DNA from: Thermoanaerobaculia bacterium
Lineage (GTDB): Bacteria; Acidobacteriota; Thermoanaerobaculia; UBA5066
Length of the DNA: 64,000 nucleotides
Assembly (NCBI GenBank): GCA_022071945.1
Contig: JAJVIN010000015.1
Span: 1 to 64,000, forward strand
Reading direction: 5' to 3'
The notes under the pieces are model-generated. The model worked only from the letters and a program-made list of their open reading frames with translations, was not told the DNA's origin and made no database searches. This document shows positions 33,541-41,862 of this stretch, piece after piece (the first letter of the stretch is position 1; every line of letters begins with the position of its first letter). A program made the position numbers and the translations under genes.

Positions 33541-34772
33541 AAGCCGCCCTGCCAGGTTTCGACTACGACCCCAAGACGCGCACGGCACGCTTCGAGTGCT
33601 GTGTGCCCGGGGCGTCGGGCCGGGCGCGGAGGCGGAAGACCATCCGGAACACGACTCGGGCCGAGGCGCTCACCGCCTGGAAGGAATTCAGAGAGAAGGT
33701 CGAGGCCGGAGAGATCGAGCGCGAGATCTGGACGTTCAAGGAATACGCGGACAAGTACCACCCGCAGATGGCCATGCGGACCGCGGAGTCGACTCGGAGG
33801 TCCGAGAAGTCGATTCTGAAGAAGCTCAACGCTCACTTCGGCACCCTCCGCCTCGACCGGATCACGGCGGCACACGTGCGTGACTTCGTGGCGGCGCTCC
33901 GTGGCGATGGCCTCAGCGCGGCCTCGGTCAACAGTTGCCTGCGGGTGCTCGTCAAGATCCTGCGAGACGCCGTCGACCGCGAGTGCCTCGACATCATCCG
34001 CATCCGGGGCCGGATCAAGCTCAGGGAAGAGCTTCCGCGCCTCGAGATGACGGCAGCCGAGCAGGCCCGGTTCCTGGCCGCCTTCGACGACGAGGCGGCC
34101 TTCCGGAGGCACCTCGCCGAGTCACGCCGTCCCGGCACCGTCTCCATCAGCACGTATTACGGCGACAAGCCCCGGGTCTTCGGGGGGCCCCTGAAGCCAG
34201 ATGGGGCGGCGGCCGGCTACTACTTCGAGCGATTCCGCTGGAGCCGGCCGCTCTTCGTGATCGCGCTGGAAACTGGCCTTCGTCGCGGAGACCTCCTGGA
34301 CCTTCGCTGGGATGCTGTGGACATCCCGGGAAGGACGATCCGGGTGAAGGTCCGCAAGACGAAGGAGACGGCGCTGATCGCTCTCTCGCCCGCCTGCATC
34401 GAGGCTCTCGAGGAGTGCCGGAGGCGGAAGGTCAGAGGCGCCCACGTCCTCCTGAACCCGGAAGGTCACCCCTACTCCACCACCCACGTCCGCGACTACT
34501 TCCTGATCGCCAAGAAGCTCGCCGGGATCAACCGTCGGCTCCGGTTCCATGACCTGAGACACACCTTCGCCTCGAATCTGGCCGCGATGGGGGTCAGCCT
34601 CCAGCTCATCCAGCGGCAGCTCGGACACGCCTCGATCACCCAGACGGAGCGGTACTCCCGGGTCTCCGAAGACGCCATCCGCGAACTGGGCAACTTTTTA
34701 TTTGAGAGGGCCCTCGCACGAACTCAAACACGAACTCGGGCCATTTCTGGGGGGTCCGGCGATGCGAGCTAA
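33537..34772 (+). CDS. int: Tyrosine recombinase / phage integrase
   Basis: A 411-residue integrase with N-terminal arm-binding part, SAM-like core-binding domain (TFKEYADKYHPQMAMRT to DRECLDIIRIRGR) and catalytic domain. The active-site residues are visible: Arg in LETGLRRGDLLDLRW, His-x2-Arg in FHDLRHTFASNLA, His in LGHASITQ and the nucleophile Tyr in TERYSRV. The gene ends 15 bp from the 3' end of tRNA-Arg, pointing at it, which strongly suggests that this gene is the insertion site. It is the last gene of the rightward cascade. Confidence 0.93.
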   Translation: MKAALPGFDYDPKTRTARFECCVPGASGRARRRKTIRNTTRAEALTAWKEFREKVEAGEIEREIWTFKEYADKYHPQMAMRTAESTRRSEKSILKKLNAHFGTLRLDRITAAHVRDFVAALRGDGLSAASVNSCLRVLVKILRDAVDRECLDIIRIRGRIKLREELPRLEMTAAEQARFLAAFDDEAAFRRHLAESRRPGTVSISTYYGDKPRVFGGPLKPDGAAAGYYFERFRWSRPLFVIALETGLRRGDLLDLRWDAVDIPGRTIRVKVRKTKETALIALSPACIEALEECRRRKVRGAHVLLNPEGHPYSTTHVRDYFLIAKKLAGINRRLRFHDLRHTFASNLAAMGVSLQLIQRQLGHASITQTERYSRVSEDAIRELGNFLFERALARTQTRTRAISGGSGDAS

Positions 34773-34787
34773 GTCCTTGAAAATGAA

Positions 34788-34830
34788 TGGTGCGCCCGCC
34801 GCGATTCGAACGCGGGACCTTCAGATCCGG
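34788..34830. other. Probable attachment site (attL/attR) at the tRNA-Arg 3' end
   Basis: The 3' half of the tRNA-Arg gene, including T-loop, acceptor stem and encoded CCA, borders the integrase gene. Tyrosine integrases commonly use this tRNA part as att core. I searched the rest of the window by eye for a second copy of the acceptor/T-arm sequence and found none, so the partner site is probably outside the window. Confidence 0.5.
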
Positions 34831-34865
34831 AGTCTGACGCTCTATCCGGGCTGAGCTACGGGCGC
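34788..34865 (-). tRNA. tRNA-Arg (anticodon CCG)
   Basis: Cloverleaf on the minus strand: acceptor GCGCCCG/CGGGCGC, D-arm GCTC...GAGC, anticodon stem TCAGA/TCTGA with loop CTCCGGA (anticodon CCG), T-arm CCGCG-TTCGAAT-CGCGG, discriminator A, encoded CCA at 34790-34788. Confidence 0.95.
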
Positions 34866-34896
34866 ATCCTGGTTTTCAAGGGACCGTGACCGAACT

Positions 34897-34973
34897 TGGG
34901 GTGAGAGACGGGATTTGAACCCGCGACCATCGGATCCACAGTCCGATGCTCTACCGACTGAGCTACTCTCACC
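34897..34973 (-). tRNA. tRNA-His (anticodon GTG)
   Basis: Minus-strand cloverleaf with the His-specific extra 5' G at 34973, acceptor GTGAGAG/CTCTCAC, anticodon loop CTGTGGA (GTG), T-loop TTCAAAT, discriminator C73 at 34900 and encoded CCA. Confidence 0.95.
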
Positions 34974-35080
34974 ACACCCGGCCGGGCCGCGTAGGATAGC
35001 AGAAATCCGGATCAAAGCGTACCGGGCCCCCCGGACCCTCGGGAATCCGGCTGGCGCTATCGTCCGTTACCTCCTCGAGG

Positions 35081-35971
35081 ATGAAGATGAGAACTGCTCG
35101 CTGGCTCCTTCCTCTCCTGCTCCTGGCGGCCCTGCCCGCCCGGGCGATGCAGGTCAATCCGGAAGCCGAGAGACGCCTGGCGCTCCTCCGCGCTTCCCTG
35201 GACGATGGCAAGATCGACGAGGCCATCGCCCATGGCGAGGCCGCCGTCGAGCTCGCCCCCCAGCGCTCGAGCGCCCACCACTGGCTCGGCCGGGCCCTCG
35301 CCGCCAAGGCCATCGCCGTGAAGAACTTCACCGAGATCTACTGGCTGTCACGGGCCGAGACCGAACTCAGGAAGGCCATAGAACTCCACCCCAAGAACCT
35401 CGACGCCCGCCTCGACCTCATCCAATTCGATCTCGCCCGGCGGCGTCCCCTCGACTACAAGATCCCGCCGCGAGCCCGCGAACAGGCCAACGCGATCCTG
35501 GCGGAGAACGCCGTCCTCGGACACCTCGCCTGGGCCGTCATCTACGCCCAGTCCAAGGAGCCCGAAAAGGCCGAGGAGCGCTACAAGAACGCCCTCGAGG
35601 CCGACCCGAAGTCCCTGCGGGCCCTCACCGAGTTCACCGGCTTTTACGCCGACCGGCTCCGCTTCAAAGAGGCCATCGAACTCACCCGGCAGTTCGCCGC
35701 GGCCAACCCCGAAAACCCCATCCCGCTCTACCTTCTCGGCAAGCTCACCCTCATGTCCGGCAAGGACCTCGAGGGCGGCCTTTCGTACTTCGACAAGTTC
35801 CTGGCCCAGGAGGCTCCCCCCGAGGGTCCGAGCCACGCCGACGCCTGGTGGCGAAAGGGGATGATCCTCGAGCAGCTCGGCAAGAAGGACCAGGCCGCAA
35901 GCGCCTTCAAGAAGGCCGTCGCCCTCGATCCCGATCACAAGGAGGCCCTCGCCAAGGTCGGAAAGAAGTGA
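35081..35971 (+). CDS. Secreted/periplasmic TPR-repeat protein
   Basis: A 296-residue protein with an N-terminal signal peptide (ARWLLPLLLLAALPARA then MQVN). ATG 35087 is an equally good start, with GAGG at a suitable distance. The mature part holds about five TPR-like helix pairs, e.g. AIAHGEAAVELAPQRSSAHHWLGRAL, AETELRKAIELHPKNLDARLD, AEERYKNALEADPKSLRALTEF and AASAFKKAVALDPDHKEALAK. It probably acts as a protein-interaction scaffold in the cell envelope; no specific partner is evident. It converges on the cyclase gene. Confidence 0.75.
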   Translation: MKMRTARWLLPLLLLAALPARAMQVNPEAERRLALLRASLDDGKIDEAIAHGEAAVELAPQRSSAHHWLGRALAAKAIAVKNFTEIYWLSRAETELRKAIELHPKNLDARLDLIQFDLARRRPLDYKIPPRAREQANAILAENAVLGHLAWAVIYAQSKEPEKAEERYKNALEADPKSLRALTEFTGFYADRLRFKEAIELTRQFAAANPENPIPLYLLGKLTLMSGKDLEGGLSYFDKFLAQEAPPEGPSHADAWWRKGMILEQLGKKDQAASAFKKAVALDPDHKEALAKVGKK

Positions 35972-35993
35972 CCGGGCGGGCTCCCAGCCGTCC

Positions 35994-37241
35994 TCAGCCC
36001 GTCTCCGGCCCGCCCACCCTCAGCTTCCAGGCCTTGATCCGCCCCGTGTTGCGCGCCTCGAGCGGCTCGAGCTCCTCGAACTCCGCCTGCCTCTCCTCGC
36101 CGACCTCGCGGAACAGCGAGTTGGTCATCACGATCTCGCCGGGCCCGGCCGCCGCCATCAGACGCGACGCGACATTGATGCAGTCCCCGATCGCGCCCAT
36201 GTGCGTCCGGCTGTACGGCCGCAGACTCACGATCTGCAGGTCCCCCACCGCCATCCCGATGTGCAGGCCTCCCGAGGACTGCATACGGTCGATCCGCCTC
36301 TGCCAGTGGTTCGAAACCGACAGCCCGATGCTCGTGAGCGCCCGCGCCGTCTCCAGAGCCGCCGCGACCGTTCCAGGCTCCCGTCGCGGGATGCCGAAGA
36401 ACCCGATCACCTCGTCCCCCACGAACTGATACAGCATCCCGCCGTTCTGAATGATCTGGTACCGCGACTTCGAGTAGAAGGCCGTCAGACACTCGTGCAG
36501 GACCTCGGTGTCCCTCGTGTCCCGGACATAGCTCGAGAAAGAGCAGAGATCGGCCAGGAGCACGACCACCCCTCTGTAGTGCCCGGGCTGCAAGAGGTCC
36601 CTCGGGGCCGACCCGAGCAACTCCCGGAGCTTACGGAGCTGCCAGAACCCGAAATGCCACAGGAGCTGGGAGCTCAGAGGGTCGTTTCGGTACTCGGAGT
36701 CCGTGTCCTTCCCGAACGCGTGCCGCCCCTTTGCCCTGTCGATCACGTCCCGGACCTCCAGGAGGTTCTCCGGCGTGATGGCGGGCAAGTCCTCGCCAAA
36801 GCAGAGCCGGACCTCTTCCCGGAACCGCTCCTCACTCCAGATCTGAAGCGAAAGGCCCGGATCGAGCCGAGAGCGCAACTCCCGCTCCGCCCGATCCCAG
36901 TCCGGCCGGCCAGCCGTGTCCAGAAGGAGGATCAGCCGCGACCGCGGTCCCGAAGACGCGGGCAGCGTCCGGTACTTCCGGAGCAGATGCCGCACCAGGA
37001 CGTCGGTCGAGTACCCGAACTTCACCTCGACAAAGTACGGATCCGCCTCGCCGGCAACGACCCGGATGTCGGCGAAGACCTCTCTGCCGCCGAGCGCGAA
37101 CTCCCGATCGATCCGGATTCGCTCGTGCCCGAGCCCATCCCTCATCACGTGCTGGAAGCGGCAGAGGTCGCAGCAGATCTCCTCCAGCAAGAGGCGTAGC
37201 TGGCTGAGCTGGCTTTCCCGGCCCGGAGTCTCGGCTGTCAC
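35994..37241 (-). CDS. Class III nucleotidyl cyclase fused to a PD-(D/E)XK-like domain
   Basis: A 415-residue protein, GTG start chosen where similarity-like sequence begins; uncertain. Residues about 30-145: a restriction-endonuclease-like part with VFADIRVV (Asp58) and PYFVEVKFGY (Glu72-x-Lys74). Residues about 222-400: class III cyclase domain with both metal Asp residues (VVVLLADLCSF, FVGDEVIGFFG) and the Asn/Arg transition-state pair (INVASRL). The two residues that select adenine, normally Lys and Asp/Thr, are Gln272 and Gly, so base specificity may be relaxed or different. It may make cAMP, cGMP or a pyrimidine cyclic nucleotide. No Pycsar-type effector is adjacent; the downstream gene converges. 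Confidence 0.75.
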   Translation of the reverse strand: MTAETPGRESQLSQLRLLLEEICCDLCRFQHVMRDGLGHERIRIDREFALGGREVFADIRVVAGEADPYFVEVKFGYSTDVLVRHLLRKYRTLPASSGPRSRLILLLDTAGRPDWDRAERELRSRLDPGLSLQIWSEERFREEVRLCFGEDLPAITPENLLEVRDVIDRAKGRHAFGKDTDSEYRNDPLSSQLLWHFGFWQLRKLRELLGSAPRDLLQPGHYRGVVVLLADLCSFSSYVRDTRDTEVLHECLTAFYSKSRYQIIQNGGMLYQFVGDEVIGFFGIPRREPGTVAAALETARALTSIGLSVSNHWQRRIDRMQSSGGLHIGMAVGDLQIVSLRPYSRTHMGAIGDCINVASRLMAAAGPGEIVMTNSLFREVGEERQAEFEELEPLEARNTGRIKAWKLRVGGPETG

Positions 37242-37287
37242 GGCCGTCGATTCTACCGGCCCCCTCCCGGCAGAAGGACCCCGGAGT

Positions 37288-37947
37288 TCACTCGTTCCCG
37301 CCCCCTTCCCGGACGGCCGGGCCCGCCTCTCCAAACCACCCCGCGACCCTGACGCTCGCATACGAGAAGAACGGCGCCGCAAAGACATCCACCGAGTAGT
37401 GAACGTGCTGGAGGAGAACACAGAACGCCACCCCGGCCGTCGCGACGAGAAACGCCACCCGGTGTCCCCTCTTCACCGCCAGGAGAAAGAGCAGGAACAT
37501 CAACGAGGTGTGCCCCGAGAAGAAGAGATCGCGCGTCAGGACCTGAGTCTCCGTGAAGAACTCGACGATCGGGTCGCGCAGAACGATGATCTTCTCCGGC
37601 GCCTCGAGCGGCGTGAGCCACATCCCGGCAAACCGGCAGGCCCCGAGGATCGCGTAGGCCCGAAAGGCCACCATCAGCCTCCGCGGATCCCTCACGAGAT
37701 CCGACAGGGCCAGGATCACCGCCCCGTAGATCAAACCAAACGTGATCCACGAGACCTCGACCGGCGAGAAGAGCTTCAGGAGGGGATCCGGAAGCCGGAC
37801 ACCCGGCCGAGTCTCGACCAGAGGCAAGAGCCACGCCAGCGCCCAGAGCACGCCCACGAAGGCTGCCGTGGACCCGATCGCCTCGATCCGAAAGCGCGCG
37901 TCCGACACCACCGCGCCCCAGCCCTTCTCCCCCATCGGATCCATCAT
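37288..37947 (-). CDS. PAP2-like (sphingomyelin-synthase-type) membrane protein
   Basis: A 219-residue integral membrane protein with about five to six hydrophobic segments. The PAP2 C-terminal type motifs are present: RDLFFSGHTSLMFLL (SGHT) and HVHYSVDVFAAPFFSY (His-x3-Asp), matching the catalytic residues of the sphingomyelin-synthase/PAP2 group. It may hydrolyse or transfer lipid phosphate head groups in the membrane. ATG 37947 is preferred; the frame extends to 37980. Confidence 0.75.
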   Translation of the reverse strand: MMDPMGEKGWGAVVSDARFRIEAIGSTAAFVGVLWALAWLLPLVETRPGVRLPDPLLKLFSPVEVSWITFGLIYGAVILALSDLVRDPRRLMVAFRAYAILGACRFAGMWLTPLEAPEKIIVLRDPIVEFFTETQVLTRDLFFSGHTSLMFLLFLLAVKRGHRVAFLVATAGVAFCVLLQHVHYSVDVFAAPFFSYASVRVAGWFGEAGPAVREGGGNE

Positions 37948-38008
37948 AACGGCTCCAGAACCTGATAGAGACATAAGCATATTTGTAAGTTTCCGAAGAT
38001 TTCCGGAC

Positions 38009-38037
38009 TTGACAAATAGACACTAAGATTCTAGATT
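38009..38037 (+). promoter_or_regulatory. Sigma-70-type promoter before clpB
   Basis: TTGACA (38009-38014), exactly 17 bp, TAGATT (38032-38037), 23 bp before the clpB ATG, in a locally AT-rich stretch. No CIRCE or HAIR heat-shock operator is evident. Confidence 0.65.
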
Positions 38038-38060
38038 GAGGTCGTCGAAATGGAGGTTCC

Positions 38061-40679
38061 ATGAACGCGGACCGATTCACCCTCAAGGCTCAGCAGGCTC
38101 TCCAGGCCGCGATCTCCCTGGCCCGCGCCGAACGCCACCCCGAGATCACCCCCGAACACCTGGCCTTTTCTCTTCTCGATCAGGCGGATGGAACCGTTCC
38201 CGCCATCCTGAACCGGATCGGCGTTCCCGCTCAGCTCTGCAAGCAGGACCTTCGGACCGAGCTCGATCGCCTCCCGCACGTTCACGGGGACGGCCACGAA
38301 CCCCGCGTCGCGCCCCCGCTCTCGAGGCTCCTCGACTCCTCGGAGTCGCTCGCTTCCGAGTTCCACGACGACTACGTGGCCGCCGAACACTTGCTCCTCG
38401 CCCTTCTGCGCGAAAGCAAAAGCAAGGCTGCTTCCATCCTTCTCTCCCGAGGAGCGAGCGAGGCCTCTGTCCTGGCCGCCCTCAAGGAGATCCGGGGCTC
38501 GGCCCGCGTCTCGGATCCCGCGGCCGAGGAGAAGTACCAGGCCCTCAAGCGCTACGCCAAGGACCTGACCGAGCTCGCCCGCCGCGGCAAGCTCGACCCC
38601 GTCATCGGACGCGACGAAGAGATCCGCCGCGTGATGCAGGTTCTCAGCCGCAGGACCAAGAACAACCCTGTCCTGATCGGCGACCCGGGCGTCGGCAAGA
38701 CCGCCATCGTCGAGGGCCTCGCTCGGCGGATCGTCTCGGGGGACGTCCCGGAGAACCTCAAGGACAAGCGCGTCGTCGCGCTCGACCTCGGCGCCATGGT
38801 CGCCGGCGCCAAGTACAGGGGCGAGTTCGAGGAGCGGCTCAAAGCCCTTCTGAAGGAAGTCGAGGAGTCGGACGGAAAGGTCATCCTCTTCATCGACGAG
38901 CTCCACACCCTCATCGGGGCGGGGGCGGCCGAGGGCGCCATGGATGCCGGCAACATGCTCAAGCCCGCCCTGGCCCGGGGCGAGCTCCGCGCCATCGGCG
39001 CCACCACGATCGGCGAGTACAGGAAGCACGTCGAGAAAGACCCCGCCCTCGAGCGCCGGTTCCAGCCCGTCTTCGTCGGGCAGCCGAGCGTGGAGGACAC
39101 GATCGCCATCCTGCGGGGGCTTCAGGAGCGGTACGAGGTTCACCACGGGATCAAGATCACCGACGGCGCCCTCATCGCCGCGGCCACCCTCTCGGACCGC
39201 TACATCGCCGACCGGTTCCTGCCCGACAAGGCCATCGACCTCGTCGACGAGGCGGCGGCGAAGCTGCGCATGGAAATCGACTCCCTGCCGACCGACATCG
39301 ACGTCATCGAGAGGCGTATCCTGCAGGCAGAAATCGAGCGGAAGGCCCTGCAGAAGGACGACTCGAGGGGCGCGAAAGAACGCCTGACGTCTCTGGAGCG
39401 CTCGCTCGCCGAGTTGAAGGAAGAGTCCGCCAGGCTCAAGGCCCGTTGGAAGTCCGAAAAGGACGCCATCTTGAAGATCCGGGACCTGAAGAAACGCGTC
39501 GAGGAGACGCGAAACGCCGCCGAGAACGCCGAGCGGCAAGGAGACCTGAACAAGGCCGCCGAGCTCCGCTACGGGACGCTCCCGAGGATCCAGAAGGACC
39601 TCGAGAGGCTCTCATCCGAGCTCGACTCCCTGCAAAAGGACGGGGCGATCTTGAAGGAGAAGGTGGACGACGAGGACATCGCCGCCGTCGTCTCGAAGTG
39701 GACGGGGATTCCCGTCGATAAGCTCGTCGAGGGAGAGACCCAGAAGCTCCTGCACATGGAGGAGCGGTTGAAGGAGCGCGTCGTCGGCCAGGACGAGGCG
39801 GTGGCCAGCGTTTCCCATGCCGTGAGGCGCGCGCGCGCCGGGATGAAGGACCCGCGCCGGCCGATCGGTTCGTTCCTCTTCCTCGGCCCCACGGGTGTCG
39901 GCAAGACCGAGCTCGCCCGCGCCCTGGCGGAGTTTCTCTTCGATGACGAGAACAGCATGGTCCGCCTCGACATGTCCGAGTACCAGGAGAAGCACACCGT
40001 CTCCCGAATGATCGGCGCGCCCCCGGGATACATCGGCCACGACGAGGGAGGCCAGCTGACCGAAGCCGTCCGCCGCCGCCCCTACTCCGTCGTCCTCTTC
40101 GACGAGATCGAAAAGGCGCACCCGGACGTCTGGTCCGTGCTCTTGCAGGTCCTCGACGACGGCCGCCTCACCGACGGCAAGGGCCGTTCCGTCGACTTCA
40201 AGAATGTCGTGCTCATCATGACCTCGAACATCGCCTCCCCGATCCTCCTCGAGATGGAGGACCGCAACGACGCCGAGATGAAGAAACGCATCGAGGCCGA
40301 GCTGAGGCAAAGCTTCCGGCCGGAGTTTCTCAACCGGATCGACGACATCGTGACGTTCCACCGCCTCACGCTCGGGAACATCGAGAAGATCGTCGAGCTC
40401 CAGCTGGCCCGCGTCGCGGCACTCGTCGCGCCTCGCAACCTGAAACTCGGGTGGACGGAAAAGGCACGTACCGCCCTCGCCCGCGAAGCCTTCGACCCGG
40501 TTTTCGGGGCGCGCCCGCTCAAGAGAAACATCCAGAAGATGATTCAGGACCCGCTTGCCATGGCGATCCTCTCCGGCCGGTTCCACGAAGGCTCGGAGAT
40601 CCTCATCGACCTGGCTCCCGGCGGCTCCGGATTCGACTTCGTCGAACAACTCACCTCGGCCACCGCAGACATCGCCTGA
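38061..40679 (+). CDS. clpB: ClpB protein disaggregase
   Basis: An 872-residue Hsp100 ATPase with the full ClpB layout: Clp N-domain (about 1-145), AAA-1 with Walker [16 protein letters not shown] and the [13 protein letters not shown] block, a long coiled-coil middle domain (about 400-530), AAA-2 with [19 protein letters not shown], and the C-terminal domain ending in small aggregate-binding regions. The coiled-coil M-domain distinguishes it from ClpA/ClpC. It works with DnaK to resolubilise aggregates. It is followed 15 bp later by hsp20, giving a heat-shock operon behind a good sigma-70 promoter. Confidence 0.97.
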   Translation: MNADRFTLKAQQALQAAISLARAERHPEITPEHLAFSLLDQADGTVPAILNRIGVPAQLCKQDLRTELDRLPHVHGDGHEPRVAPPLSRLLDSSESLASEFHDDYVAAEHLLLALLRESKSKAASILLSRGASEASVLAALKEIRGSARVSDPAAEEKYQALKRYAKDLTELARRGKLDPVIGRDEEIRRVMQVLSRRTKNNPVLIGDPGVGKTAIVEGLARRIVSGDVPENLKDKRVVALDLGAMVAGAKYRGEFEERLKALLKEVEESDGKVILFIDELHTLIGAGAAEGAMDAGNMLKPALARGELRAIGATTIGEYRKHVEKDPALERRFQPVFVGQPSVEDTIAILRGLQERYEVHHGIKITDGALIAAATLSDRYIADRFLPDKAIDLVDEAAAKLRMEIDSLPTDIDVIERRILQAEIERKALQKDDSRGAKERLTSLERSLAELKEESARLKARWKSEKDAILKIRDLKKRVEETRNAAENAERQGDLNKAAELRYGTLPRIQKDLERLSSELDSLQKDGAILKEKVDDEDIAAVVSKWTGIPVDKLVEGETQKLLHMEERLKERVVGQDEAVASVSHAVRRARAGMKDPRRPIGSFLFLGPTGVGKTELARALAEFLFDDENSMVRLDMSEYQEKHTVSRMIGAPPGYIGHDEGGQLTEAVRRRPYSVVLFDEIEKAHPDVWSVLLQVLDDGRLTDGKGRSVDFKNVVLIMTSNIASPILLEMEDRNDAEMKKRIEAELRQSFRPEFLNRIDDIVTFHRLTLGNIEKIVELQLARVAALVAPRNLKLGWTEKARTALAREAFDPVFGARPLKRNIQKMIQDPLAMAILSGRFHEGSEILIDLAPGGSGFDFVEQLTSATADIA

Positions 40680-40694
40680 TACAGGAGGCCCCCC

Positions 40695-41183
40695 GTGGCA
40701 ATGACCCGCTGGAACGACCCCTTTCGTGAGCTCGCGTCCCTCCAGGACCGGATGAACCGGATCTTCGAGGACACCCTCTCCCGCTCGCTCTCTCGCCGCG
40801 AGGACGAGGTGGCCTTCGGCGCCTGGGCCCCGCCCGTCGACATCTTCGAAACGGCCGACCGCCTCGTTCTCCGCGCCGAACTCCCCGGCTTCACCGAGGA
40901 ACAGGTCTCGCTCCGGATCGAAAACGGAATCCTCTCGATCGAGGGGGAACGGAAATTCGAGGAGAAGTCCGGCAGCGAGAACTACCACCGGATCGAGCGG
41001 AGTTACGGCCGGTTCGTTCGCTCCTTCTCGCTCCCCTCCGCCCAGTTCGACGCGGACAAGATCTCGGCCTCCATGTCGAACGGCATCCTGACCGTCGAGC
41101 TCCCGCGCCGCGAGGACACCAAGCCGAAGCGCATCAAGATCCACGCGCACGCCGGAGGAGGAGACGTGGAAGGGAAGGGCTGA
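40695..41183 (+). CDS. hsp20: Small heat-shock protein Hsp20
   Basis: A 162-residue alpha-crystallin-type chaperone. GTG 40695 is supported by AGGAGG 6 bp upstream; ATG 40701 is the alternative. Core features: PPVDIFETADRLVLRAELPGFTEEQVSLRIENGILSIEGER, then the SFSLP and MSNGILTVELPR strands before a basic tail. It holds unfolding proteins for ClpB/DnaK and is co-transcribed with clpB. The last 27 codons are included in a 168-bp tandem duplication that extends downstream. Confidence 0.95.
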   Translation: MAMTRWNDPFRELASLQDRMNRIFEDTLSRSLSRREDEVAFGAWAPPVDIFETADRLVLRAELPGFTEEQVSLRIENGILSIEGERKFEEKSGSENYHRIERSYGRFVRSFSLPSAQFDADKISASMSNGILTVELPRREDTKPKRIKIHAHAGGGDVEGKG

Positions 41184-41210
41184 CGGAACCCTCAGACCAT
41201 CCGCACGGCC

Positions 41211-41263
41211 GTGGACCCCTCCGGCCCTGCCGGGCCGCCTCCCCTTCGCAAGGGGAGGCAACC
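41211..41263. repeat. Two-hairpin dispersed element, copy A1
   Basis: Opens GTGGACCCCTCC, then stem GGCCC/GGGCC with loop TGCC, then stem GCCTCCCCTT/AAGGGGAGGC around CGC, then AAC. It lies just downstream of hsp20 and could act as a terminator. Confidence 0.7.
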
Positions 41264-41378
41264 GGGGGCAGCGCGCCGCGAGGACACCAAGCCGAAACGC
41301 ATCAAGATCCACGCGCACGCCGGAGAAGGAGACGTGGAAGGGAAGGGCTGACGGAACCCTCGGACCATCCGCACGGCC

Positions 41379-41431
41379 GTGGACCCCTCCGGCCCTGCCG
41401 GGCCGCCTCCCCTTCGCAAGGGGAGGCAACC
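41379..41431. repeat. Two-hairpin dispersed element, copy A2
   Basis: Exact second copy of A1, carried by the 168-bp tandem duplication. Confidence 0.7.
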
Positions 41432-41493
41432 GGGGGCAGCGCGCCGCTTGCCCCCGGCGCATCTCTGCCGCCCCACAGGGGCCAAGGGAGATT

Positions 41494-41525
41494 AGCCGGG
41501 GACAAACGCAGTGCTGTCCCCGGCT
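41494..41525. terminator. Strong hairpin between hsp20 and cysK
   Basis: AGCCGGGGACA and TGTCCCCGGCT form an 11-bp perfect stem around a 10-base loop. Without a T run it is not a classical terminator, but it lies between convergent genes. The GGACA/TGTCC core is shared with the palindromes at 28159 and 29430. Confidence 0.45.
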
Positions 41526-41836
41526 CCACGGGTTCCTGGTTCGCTCCCCACCCCCGGCTCCACGGGTCCCTGGTTCACTCCCCGGCCTCCCGCTCCACGG
41601 GCCCCTGGTTCGCTCCCCGGCCTCCCGCTCCACGGGTTCCTGGTTCGCTCCCCGACCTCCCGCTCCACGGGTTCCTGGTTCACTCCCCGGCCTCCCGCTC
41701 CACGGGTTCCTGGTTCGCTCCCCGGCCTCCCGCTCCACGGGCCCCTGGTTCACTCCCCGGCCTCCCGCTCCACGGGTTCCTGGTTCACTCCCCGGCCTCC
41801 CGCTCCACGGGCCCATGGTTCCCTGAGCGGGAAGGG
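41519..41836. repeat. Nine-copy 35-bp minisatellite
   Basis: Units start with GCTCCACGGG at 41523, 41557, 41592, 41627, 41662, 41697, 41732, 41767 and 41802: spacing 34 once, then 35. Variation is limited to a few positions (TTCC/CCCC/TCCC; TTCG/TTCA). Unit length is not a multiple of three, and no gene covers it. Confidence 0.95.
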
Positions 41837-41862
41837 AGTTTCTCCAGCGGTGCGGGGTGAGG

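Larger units (their letters stand above)
41105..41440. repeat. 168-bp tandem duplication of the hsp20 end
   Basis: Bases 41105-41272 are repeated almost identically at 41273-41440 (for example AAGCGC versus AAACGC, GGAGGAGG versus GAGAAGG), and seven bases of a third unit follow. The first unit holds the hsp20 3' end and stop, so the second carries a detached copy of the C-terminal coding part (168 bp = 56 codons). Confidence 0.9.

Noticed and set aside
1-34787. Second attachment site inside the window
   Set aside because: I searched for copies of the tRNA-Arg T-arm and acceptor stem left of the integrase and found none.
35994-37241. Pycsar anti-phage operon
   Set aside because: No effector gene lies next to the cyclase; the neighbours are a convergent TPR gene and a PAP2-like membrane protein, so only the altered residues are reported.
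41519-41836. CRISPR-like array
   Set aside because: The 35-bp units follow each other directly with no unique spacers, and no cas genes are present; it is a minisatellite.
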